The translations under genes were made by a program, and so were the position numbers. Positions 47,400-57,037 of a DNA stretch of 64,000 nucleotides are shown here, in pieces. Under the pieces are notes generated by a model. That model was not told the DNA's origin and made no database searches. It worked only from the letters and a program-made list of their open reading frames with translations. The DNA is from Mytilus trossulus (lineage: Eukaryota > Mollusca > Bivalvia > Mytilida > Mytilidae): the NCBI RefSeq assembly GCF_036588685.1, contig NC_086374.1:90390059-90454058 (forward strand), in the 5' to 3' direction. Each line of letters starts with the position of its first letter. The stretch's first letter is position 1.

Positions 47400-47950
47400 T
47401 CCGGTGAACTATTTTTTAGAGAAAGGACGAGACGTTCTTCGACATATCCCTGGTTCATCAACTTTCTGCTCAGACACGTTTAACAAAGTCTGAGTAGGAG
47501 CTGCAAGCTCTTGAATATCTCATTAATTTGGAAATGTATATCCCATATGCAGGTGAGGTTGGTATATTGCTGTTAAGGATTTATAATTACAAAATTGTCA
47601 TAGATTCGTGTACTGAGATGACTGTGTATATTAAATTCGAGATATAAGTCTAAAAATGGGAAGGAGGAAGCCGTGTCTGTTGTTTCTTTAATTTCTAGTT
47701 CTGGGGGATATATTAATGGAACCCAATCAGAAAAATTCGGATTGTTTATGGAAAGAACATCATCAATATATCTGAAAGTGAAATTAAATAATCTGACTTC
47801 TTTGTTCCTCTTGCTTTTGACAAGTGTCTGAAGGAACTCCGATTCATATTAAAAAAAGAAAAGGTCGGCAAGGAGAAGCGCACATTTTGTTCCCATAGGG
47901 ATGCCGACAATTTGTTGAAAAAGTCTACCTCCAAACTTAACAAATAAGTT
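47400..47950 (-). pseudogene. Decayed reverse-transcriptase gene
   Basis: On the minus strand, around 47879-47908, the sequence reads VGIPMGTKCALLLADLF, followed by a stop; around 47759-47776 it reads FRYIDDVLSINNPNFSD with the catalytic YIDD; around 47690 it reads IYPPELEIKETTDTAS. Further along it has MNQGYVEERLVLSLK. Frameshifts and stops separate these parts, so it is not functional. The motifs are those of a retroelement reverse transcriptase found in many copies in bivalves; I am not sure of its formal family (Penelope-like is possible). Confidence 0.75.
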
Positions 47951-48891
47951 GTAGGTAAGAAACTACAGCATACTGATCACTTGTTCTTATGTGTAGCATG
48001 TAACTTTCTTATACACGAATACTACATTCATGTTCTGACATTCACACAATATTTAGGATGGAGATGGGAATAGTAAATGTTATAAGATGTATGCGTTTGC
48101 CATTTGATTAGTGACTTTCCGCTTTGAATTTTCTTCGGAATTCATTATGTTTGTGATATAACTTTTTTAGGGTATTTTATAATGGGTAATATGATTTCAA
48201 GTCAAAACAGAATTAAAAAGTTACATGTTATATTGTTCTGTATATTTTTCTTTGTACATTTGACATCCTTTCTGCTTAGTTCAAGTTTGGTAATATATGA
48301 TTATGTCGTAGTTTGGTATGTGTACATCCCAGCATAGTGTCACTGTGCAATTGTATTGTTTTGTATTGTATTGTATTTTATTTTTGTTCATGTACTTTGG
48401 CTTTAGAATGTCAATATGCCATTCTGTTTTTCTTTGTTGAAATAGTTATTTGGTATATGTTATATAGTGATTAAGATTATAACCTAATGTTGACTGCTGT
48501 ATACTACCCCAATAATACCTATTTTGTCTGGGTTTTTTTTCTGTTTTTGGAAATATGTGTACCAATTCTTTTTTCAATTTGTTTGATATGTTTTAGCTTT
48601 TGATTTTGCCATTTGATAAAGGACTTTCCGTTTTGAATTTTCGTTGAAGCTCGGTATTTCTGTTATTTTACTTTTTACCAATGAGGCAAATGAAACTCAT
48701 GAATTAAAAAAGGACCGAACAAATTATTGATAAAAAATAAAAAATAAAAGTAGATAATATCAACATTATAATACATATATGTGTTATGATTGCAATTGAG
48801 TCAACTATCCACAAGAGACCAAATGACACGCATACGTTTTAACTGATTTGAAAAATAAACAGCAGTCAGTGTTGAAGTTTAATATTTTAAC

Positions 48892-49827
48892 TAGTGTTGT
48901 CAAATCGTACACTTTTGCCTAACCGGTTACTCGGATAATCGTTCGACCGATTAACCGGTTAATCGGTAGTTTTAAGTTGTCGTTTGAAAGCCTTTTCAAT
49001 AGTACCATACATGTACACATAGTTATAAGATGTGGTATAAGTGTCAATTTGACAACCTTTCATCCAAGTCATAATACTACGATTAAAGAATTGAAGTTTG
49101 TCCTTTGGCATTATAAGGCTTGTCTGTGAGGATTCCAGGAGAAGTTTGGTTTTTGATAAACAAATACACCGTATCAACTATAGCATTTGTACCAACAACA
49201 AAAAAAAAGATATGGTATGATTCCCAATGAAACAATTGTCCACAAGAGACTAAAATGACACAGAAATTAATAACTATAGCTCAACATACGACCTGTTTCT
49301 TTACTGTGTTTGCTTGTTTCGTTAAGCATGTTACTCGTACTATCACGTATACCTTGAGTACATTAATATTAGTTTGCATTTCACACTTTTTAAGGCAGCA
49401 TTTCGTTTAAAGAAAGACTAAACCTTGCACTACTGAGTTTACACATTTAGATGTTTACACAATATTAGATCAAAAACGAAATAATGAACTAATTAGTAAA
49501 ATTTAATCGCATCTCTGATTTAAAGTTATTGTTAAAAAAACATGTTTACCGATCATGTTTCTTTAAGGTCCTGCCCCGAGCTCTAATTAATTTTATGTAT
49601 TTAGGATCAACAATAGCAATCAATATACTGGACAATTGATCTGTCAAATAAATAACTACGACGACATTTTTAAAATAAAACCTAACTATTTAATGATTTC
49701 CATGCAAATTTATATCAAAACTATTAAAATTGAAAAAAAGTCCGGTTAACCGGTTAGCGTTTTTGGTATTCGGTATTCGGTCGTTCGACCGGTTAACCGG
49801 TTAACCGGTTAACCGTTGACAACACTA
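48892..49827. mobile_element. 936-bp hAT-like element with 8-bp target duplication
   Basis: Ends TAGTGTTGTCAA and TTGACAACACTA, flanked on both sides by ATTTTAAC (48884-48891 and 49828-49835), a perfect 8-bp duplication as hAT transposases make. Both subterminal regions are packed with AACCGGTTAA motifs. The interior has no transposase frame and carries a nested copy of the AAGAAGATGTGG family at about 49200-49290. It is a non-autonomous insertion that still shows its boundaries. Confidence 0.9.
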
Positions 49828-50432
49828 ATTTTAACCACTTATATACGTGAAGAATTCATTGTTGTACAAGTATATGAAGAAGACAATTGCCGAATTTTAA
49901 CCTTCGTCGTTACATGTTATGGATTGAGGTAACATATGAACTGAAGCATAAACTATAACTGATGTACTAAACACAATTTCCTTTCTTTGAGACCAAGCTG
50001 TGAAACAAGCCTACACGCTACTACTTAACATAATAAAGCTTCAGACCAAACAAACAATTATTCACTTTCATTGAAAAGTTGGACGCATTTTTTTTAAGTG
50101 CAATCAAGGATTTGTAAACTTAACTTACAATACAAATCCTTTGTGCAATACCTATTGTAAATTTTCTAACTATTGGCAAACTGAAAGACGCTTCACGACA
50201 GATCTACAAATTGATAACATGCATAACATTATCGAGCTGCAGACCAAATAAAATAATCCTCGCTTTCATAGAAGGAAAGAAAACTTTGACGACAATTTTT
50301 TCTACGAAAGGTCCGGAAAGACGGAATGACAGATTTTACAACTTATTTGTGTACATCAATGAGGGAGCAATATCGCGACATAAATCATCGATTTACATCT
50401 AAACTTAGGTCTACAGTGGATTTTGTAATCTT

Positions 50433-50438
50433 TTTATT
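50433..50438 (-). terminator. Poly(A) signal for cluster gene 6
   Basis: AATAAA on the minus strand about 40 bp beyond the stop codon of the gene that ends at 50478. The short distance makes a very short 3' UTR likely if it is used. Confidence 0.5.
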
Positions 50439-50477
50439 TGAACAAATACACAGCACACCAATCGAGAGAGTACAGTG

Positions 50478-52805
50478 TTAATACAACGACGTAATTTTGT
50501 GTTTGTCATATGTCACAAAGATTTTACCATCCATTTCAATGAGAAATAACGGTTTGTTGAAGTGTGAATCTTTAGGCGTTGTCACTTTCATAAGAACACC
50601 CTCGGGACTTATCAAATGTATATTATTCGAGTAGTATGCAGCGACATACACATTCCCGCTTTGATCTAAGACTAGCCCCATTGGCATCCGCAGATTATGA
50701 TGACTATAAGAAAATATATTGGTGCCATCTAAAGTTGTGCAAACCACTGAACCTTTGTCTGCTGAATCAGAATAATAAATCCTGTTGTCGGCTGCACAGA
50801 CGTAGTTAACGTGATCCCCTTTGGTCAATATGCTTCTCTCGAACATCAAATTATAGTCCTCGTCCATTCGCCATATTTCAAGCTTTGTATGACATGCAAC
50901 TATGATATATCCATCCATATAAGATATTCCGTAACATTTTCCATTGGTCTTATAATAAGCTCCTTTTGTATTGTGGTCATCTCCGAATTCCAGAACTTGC
51001 AATCGATTTTTTAGGGGAATTGTGGCGATCACCATTAGAGTCGAGCGTCGAGGTGGCAGAACTGTGACGTCAAACGGATTTGCTTCCTGTTCCGATTTGA
51101 ACGAGAAAACCTGTTTTTCTTCTCTGTGACCTTCTATTGAATAACCGCGTATTTCTTTCCCACGATTGTCAACCAGAAGAAGTGACGACTTCAATGAACA
51201 CCCTCCTGTTATTTTACTGCTGGAATATCTTAGAACAAGAAAGGTACTGCCCTTTTCCCGCCGCGGATGGAGAAGTTTAGATCTTGGTGTTAGGATTCCG
51301 CTGTGTTTTGGTCGTGCTTCAAATGCTGGAGGAGGAGTAATCGGCCTTTGATTGATTTCTACTTCTGCCAGCTTTCCCATGTTTCCAGCTAAGTTATTGG
51401 AAACAACAACAAAATCTGTGCGTTTGAGTTTCGATATTCTATGGTGCAAATTTTCGTCCAGGATTTTACACTGGTGTCTAATTTTAGCAAGCTCTGTCAA
51501 CGCTAAGACATCTGATGAGTTCTTCAAGACACTATCTAATAATAGCTTATAAAAGGAAACACTTTGTTGTTTATGTTCAAAAAGTTGGACTTCCTTTTCA
51601 ATCTCTTTTGTCTTTTGACGATGAATTTTATCAAGATCATCCATCATACTACTCTCTAGTTTGTCCAAATGTTCATTTATTTGTTCGCGCATTTTTTTAA
51701 CAGCTTTTTTCTCTTCTGATTTTTGGTGCTCAAGGTCATCAATATTTCTCCTCCTGTCTTGGAGAATATGTTCTGAATGTGATCCCATAATTTCTAAATC
51801 CCCAATCAGCCTGGTTGTTTCTGGTTTATTCTTTACGCTAGATGCGGCCAATTCCAAAGATTCGACATCGCATAACTCGTGACTTGATTTCCAGCAGATC
51901 TCACAACAAGGAAATTTATGATCTTGACAAAAATATTTAATTCTTTCGTATTCATGAACATTACATTTTCCGGAAGTTTCCGCTATCTGAGGATTTTTCT
52001 CGATTTGTGACATCTTAAATACATGATGTATTGATGGTGACGTCAGAGCGTTGTGGTAAGACAAATGTTCAGGGCACAACGTTTCTGCGCAGTAAGAGCA
52101 CCATGAGTCGGCTGATGTTCTCTTTCCAGTATTGTTGCAAGGTTTACATTGCTTTTGTTTGATCTGTTTCTGTACCAACAAAGACGAAATGAAAAGACTC
52201 GGTGGTAAACTTTCAGCAAAAACTTTGGCGTCAACGTTATTGCGCGAATTTGAAACCGGAATTTCGCACACTGGACATCGAATTTGACAATGCGGATCCT
52301 CATCTTTTAAGTTTGCCACATTGGAGGAAATACAACCCTCGCAAAACGCATGGAGGCATGGAAATTGCTTCGGCGCCGTCATCTCCTTGTCACATATTGG
52401 ACAAACCATTAAATCTGATTTTAAAACGTCGGCCATTGATTTAGCAGAAATTGGTCTCACTGGTCTGTTTGTCCCATTGTCATGTTGTGGACTGATACCT
52501 CCAATTGGATATGAAACTGATTTAGATCCATTTGGTGTCATCTTGTCGGGAGTGTGTCCTGGTTTCTCTTCAAATGATGGTTTTAAATCCATACTTCCGG
52601 TGGTTTCACCAGCATTTGTTGGCATGTTCGTTGCCGATCCTGTCTCATTCTGTTTTGTCCCATTAACAGGCATAGTGCCATTTTTTTGGTTACTCATACT
52701 GTTAATGCTATTGTCTGATGTCTTTAACACGTTCCCATGATTCACTGGGAAAGGCACAGGACCACCAATTCCTATCTTATCTGAAGAACGAATGCTGGCA
52801 GACAT
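50478..52805 (-). CDS. RING/B-box/coiled-coil protein with beta-propeller, 775 residues (cluster gene 6)
   Basis: The longest of the cluster. Residues 1-130 are low-complexity and rich in N, T, S, G and P. RING: C135, C138, C150, H152, C155, C158, C177, C180. Linker FAESLPPSLFISSLLVQK (196-213). B-box 1: C220, C223, C236, C239, C244, H247, H251. B-box 2: C281, H284, C293, H296, C300/C301, C304, H309. Coiled coil about 328-455. The propeller, about 520-775, closely follows that of gene 5: LLLVDNRGKEIRGYS, ANPFDVTVLPPRR, KCYGISYMDGYIIVACHTK, IYYSDSADKGSV, RMPMGLVLDQSGNVYVAAYY, and a final IFVTYDKHKITSLY. ATG at 52805. Intronless. Probable ubiquitin ligase with a substrate- or RNA-binding propeller; the target is unknown. 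Genes 5 and 6 are clear paralogues, separated by 6.6 kb of repeats. Confidence 0.9.
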   Translation of the reverse strand: MSASIRSSDKIGIGGPVPFPVNHGNVLKTSDNSINSMSNQKNGTMPVNGTKQNETGSATNMPTNAGETTGSMDLKPSFEEKPGHTPDKMTPNGSKSVSYPIGGISPQHDNGTNRPVRPISAKSMADVLKSDLMVCPICDKEMTAPKQFPCLHAFCEGCISSNVANLKDEDPHCQIRCPVCEIPVSNSRNNVDAKVFAESLPPSLFISSLLVQKQIKQKQCKPCNNTGKRTSADSWCSYCAETLCPEHLSYHNALTSPSIHHVFKMSQIEKNPQIAETSGKCNVHEYERIKYFCQDHKFPCCEICWKSSHELCDVESLELAASSVKNKPETTRLIGDLEIMGSHSEHILQDRRRNIDDLEHQKSEEKKAVKKMREQINEHLDKLESSMMDDLDKIHRQKTKEIEKEVQLFEHKQQSVSFYKLLLDSVLKNSSDVLALTELAKIRHQCKILDENLHHRISKLKRTDFVVVSNNLAGNMGKLAEVEINQRPITPPPAFEARPKHSGILTPRSKLLHPRREKGSTFLVLRYSSSKITGGCSLKSSLLLVDNRGKEIRGYSIEGHREEKQVFSFKSEQEANPFDVTVLPPRRSTLMVIATIPLKNRLQVLEFGDDHNTKGAYYKTNGKCYGISYMDGYIIVACHTKLEIWRMDEDYNLMFERSILTKGDHVNYVCAADNRIYYSDSADKGSVVCTTLDGTNIFSYSHHNLRMPMGLVLDQSGNVYVAAYYSNNIHLISPEGVLMKVTTPKDSHFNKPLFLIEMDGKIFVTYDKHKITSLY

Positions 52806-54719
52806 ATTGGAACATGGAAACAGTAACTAATTGGCGATCAAATATGTTTATACCTTAGATTGATTTAAAAGGCGACATTTGACAAATATGTTGTCATACA
52901 TGAGGCAAATTAGATTACTATCTCGATTTATTGTTCTATACTTTAATCGTGATCAATCAAACCTGATCGTTTCCGTTTGTACCAACGTTGATCCAATAAA
53001 AAATAACAACTTAAAAGGAGAAGAACAAAACACAAACACACAAGCATATCAAAGCCATTTTATAGTATAAAAATACTGTGAAATGAGAAAAATTATAAAA
53101 ATCGTAGATATTTGATTTTGTAGTTTTTCAAAAGTTTGCATATAAGAATTATTTTAATTCGTGGTTCATCTAGACATGAAATACATTGAATTAAATTAAT
53201 TAATCTATCAGTATGATCTGTCAGTTCCCACTGTATTTAGTAAACTAGGAATTGATAGTAATTAGTAAAAACGTGTTATTTTATGTATATTTATGTTGAT
53301 ATAACACATAAAAACGCAAAAATGTGGTAAACAAAAATAAAAATATATAATGGATTTTGGAAGAAAAAAATGAGGTATAGAAAAGTGTCAGGTCCCCCAA
53401 GCACACATGTTTACCCCAGTGAGCTGGCAGTAATCATATGGATTGAAATAAATAGATCATATCTAGATATTTCCAAGACAAAAAGGAAAGGCTAATTTGA
53501 TTTGACTTCAGTTAACTTTCTTCATATGCTAGATAATGTCATTATGTCCGTTCCAAATAACTAACTCTATTTAGAATATTTACGGCTTATTTATCGTGCA
53601 CATTTTTATCACCATAGTCGATCCAATTTTTGTTTAATTTAAAACGTGAGACCATCGTTAAGTTTGTCATTGTATACAAAATACAGATTGGACCTCTTTA
53701 AACCAGATTGTGTGCAAATTAATCTAGATCATCATGTGTCTATTGTTTCAATATAACTCCATGTTACTGCGTATTAATTACTAGTCAAGATTTAAAATTT
53801 ATAATTAAAGAAGTAATATATTTAACACTTGAAAAAAAATATATACTATAACTACCCTCTTTTGAACAAAACCATTCTCATAAAACAATTTTAAATATAA
53901 AAAAGAGAAAATTTTGTTATTTCCTGTTTTTAAATGAAACTCGCTGTTGTAAGACTTCACAAATATATTTTTGTTAATTGTATATCAATTCTTTAATTTA
54001 ATTTTTTTTTTTTATTCTTGCTCATGAACATGAGGATGAATTTATCACTGTTATCGGAGTTTTATCAGAAAGATAATGGAACAAGACAATTAAAATCATC
54101 TTCCGTCTTGTCTTTGAAACATCGGACAAAACACTATGCATCGAAAAGTTCTCGCAAATCGTCCCGAATTTGTTTTAACTATTTTTCACTGGACATTGAG
54201 CAAACAATAAACAACCCAACCCACTGTTCAGATAAATTCAAACAGACATGGAATTAAGGCAAAAAACAACACCAAACAGAGTATTACCATATCTTCTAAC
54301 AAAATGTAAATGAAAACGTTGTATACCCATATCTTTTGACAAATTGATATGCATTCACCAACTTTCATCGGAGTATACAAAATAATAAATTGCTGTGCTG
54401 AGGGCAGCTGGAAACGACCCCAGAGCTCAAACCCTAAACAGTTGTGGCAAAAATGGACACAATAATAGCACTTGAGACAGGTCTTAATTTGTATTGTAAT
54501 TAAATATTTGACACATAATAGGTTTCTGACACAGAATAACTGTAGTCAAAGAACTTAGAATTGATTATATGATTTGAATTTATATTCAACGAATTGCTTT
54601 TGTTCACTTCACTATGACATTTCAAATTGTTTCCCTCAAGATATGGTCATATTACATAATCTCAAATTTCTAATGAAGTTTGCAACCATAATTACCTTTA
54701 TTTTACTTTAAATGAGATT
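52806..54719. other. Intergenic stretch right of cluster gene 6
   Basis: AT-rich, no supportable coding frame and no repeat that I can name. The promoter of gene 6 should lie at the left end. Confidence 0.4.
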
Positions 54720-55040
54720 GAATGCCTTCCTTATACTGCTTTAACATTGTTGTGATTGTCCCTTTACCAGGAAACCCTTGTTTCCCCCTTTTTTGCCTCC
54801 AATTCCTAAATGGTTTGAGCCATATTCCCCCAAGGTCAATCCTAACCATCCCTTTGTGGTATGGAATCTTGTGGTATAATTTCAGAGAGATTCATACACT
54901 TAAGCACAAGTTATTGTCTGGAAACTACTATAATGTTTATTTGGGCCCCTTTTTTGGTCCCCCATTCCTAAACTGTTGGGACAATAACCACAAATCAATC
55001 CCAACATTCCTTTTGAGGTTATGAACCTTGTGTTTAACAA
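54720..55040 (+). repeat. Bivalve-type repeat with CCTAAACTGTTGGGAC module
   Basis: Two diverged modules: one with TTTGCCTCCAATTCCTAAAT and CAAGGTCAATCCTAACCATC, the other with TTTGGTCCCCCATTCCTAAA and AAATCAATCCCAACATTCC. I remember similar tandem modules as common in bivalve genomes. No protein supported. Confidence 0.55.
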
Positions 55041-55469
55041 ATTAAATAAAGAAAATAAGGAAAAACAGTAAAAAATAATAAAGAATCCAGACCCTCATAA
55101 ATATTGTGTTTCTGTATAACCAGTGCTATATTATTTGATAATATTCAGAATAAAGAATCATTAAAGGTCATATCCAACCATTTCAGATGTGAAAATAACT
55201 GGAACCCTGCTTTTAAGTGGTAATTCTATTTATAGCAGTTTTGACATGTGACACATGGGTGAAAAAAGGGGAGGGGGGGGGGGGCTTGTGTGCCTTTTGA
55301 GCTGTTTAGATTCAACATATTTCTTGCCTATATAAAGTCACACATACAGGAGCCCATTTTGTTTTTTAATATTTGCCTTTCTTAATACATCCATTTCTGT
55401 GAGGAGCTGGTTATTATTTGGGGATGACACCTGTTGTACAACCTTTTACTCGAACCTGCAACGTTTTCT

Positions 55470-56100
55470 TGTCATTGATGCCGGCAGCATCCACAAATAT
55501 TCACTCTGTGGTTAAAGTTTTTAAAAATTTAATAACTTTCTTAAACTGTTCTTTTGGACAAACTTGGACAGAAGCTTGTTTATGAACATAAGATAGAATC
55601 CTGAAATAAATTTTGTGAAACAAAAATTCCTGTTTTTCTGAATTTAATTTATAAATGGACTTAGATTTTAGGCCAGTTAACATTACATTCACTCTGTGGT
55701 TAAAGTTTTTAAATTTTGATGATTCTTTTAAAATTTACCTGGATTTCTGCCAGTTCACATATCATTTACTCTGTTTAATTTTTGAAATTTTAATAACTTT
55801 TTAAACTATCCTGAGATTTCTACCATACTCTGACAGAAGCTTATTTATGATCATAAGATAGTATACAGAAGTAATTTTTTTAAAACAAAAAAACATGTTT
55901 ACATGAATTTATAAATGGGCTTAGGTTGTCTGCCAGTTAACATTATATTACATAGTCTGCACTCTGCAGTTAATTTTTTTAAATAATTTATAAGATTCAT
56001 AATCCATCCTGCATTTGTACCAAACTTTGACAGAATCTTCTCTTACAATTGAAAGATAATATCTAGAGGAAAGTTTTTTATAATTTTACCTCCATTTTTG
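55470..56100 (+). repeat. Tandem repeat, about 200-bp unit, three degraded copies
   Basis: Repeated motifs: CACTCTGTGGTTAAAGTTTT (twice), TGGACAGAAGCTTGTTTATG and its variant TGACAGAAGCTTATTTATGA, ATCATAAGATAGTA or variant, and TGCCAGTTAACATTA. The last copy is the most diverged. A run of 12 G lies nearby at 55273-55284. Confidence 0.6.
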
Positions 56101-57037
56101 TTAACTGTAAATCTATTATGGGCATTTCCCTATCATACTAAAAACATAGACAACAGCAAAAGAAAGCTTACGGGAGCTGGCTTCTCGGTTTCAAAGTAAT
56201 TAACTTTTCAAAACACTAGTATATACTGATAGGGGACTAATAAAGAAATCCAAAAAGCAAAAAAAACTATATAGGTCACCGTGCTTGTTTTTGAGATATT
56301 AGCCATTGAAAATTTGGCGGGACAATATTCTCTCTTGACTTTTCATAGCTTTATCATTGACAAGTTTAAGTTCTCAAAAACTATTTAAAAATAATTAAAA
56401 TTTTATAAGACTTTAACAGATGACTTATCATTATGCATGTAAAAGATTTTCTCAAAGAAAAATGGGGGTCACCGGGCAAATTTTTTGAAGGCATTCAAAT
56501 GGATAAAACCAAAGGATTCCGAAAATCTGACAAAAAAATCAAAAACATGACAAGCCAGCTTCCTTAATATGAAGAAAAGAAAAGAAGGTACAAAAAAAGA
56601 GAAAAAAAATACATTAAATAAATTTCATGTGGCTTATGGAACTGGTAGTAATCCTTTCCTCCACACTGAATGTCTGAATAATACTCATAGATGAAAAACA
56701 GCAATAAAAAACTTTTATGTTGCTTTTTGATACTGTCAAGTGCAGTAGAAATTTTGTGTCAAGACTAAATACACTTTATTCTTTTCTTTTCCATTAAACC
56801 GGGAATAGTATTGATAAAAAGACATGAACTGTGTTTACATAATGTTTAATCATACTTTAGGCAATTTATGACTGTATCTCATCAGTAATTAAAGATTTAA
56901 GTCTAACAATCTTGAAATAATGGCAACTCAGTTACCAAAATTTGACAAAATTTTCATGTATAAATGAGATGAAATAACTTCCACTGATGCAATGTCTACA
57001 TAGTTATCTCCCTTTGTTGAATTATAAACAAGTTCTT
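56101..57037 (-). other. XAB2 3' UTR and flank
   Basis: The sequence downstream of the XAB2 stop codon. AATAAA on the minus strand at 56775-56780, about 258 bp beyond the stop, is the best poly(A) candidate. A short inverted pair, GGGAGCTGGCTTCTC at about 56193 and GACAAGCCAGCTTCC at about 56550, may mark a small mobile element beyond the transcript end. Confidence 0.45.

Noticed and set aside
47746-47943. 65-codon open frame at the reverse-transcriptase remnant
   Set aside because: It is in the wrong frame; the recognisable motifs (GIPMGT, YIDD) are in other frames broken by stops.
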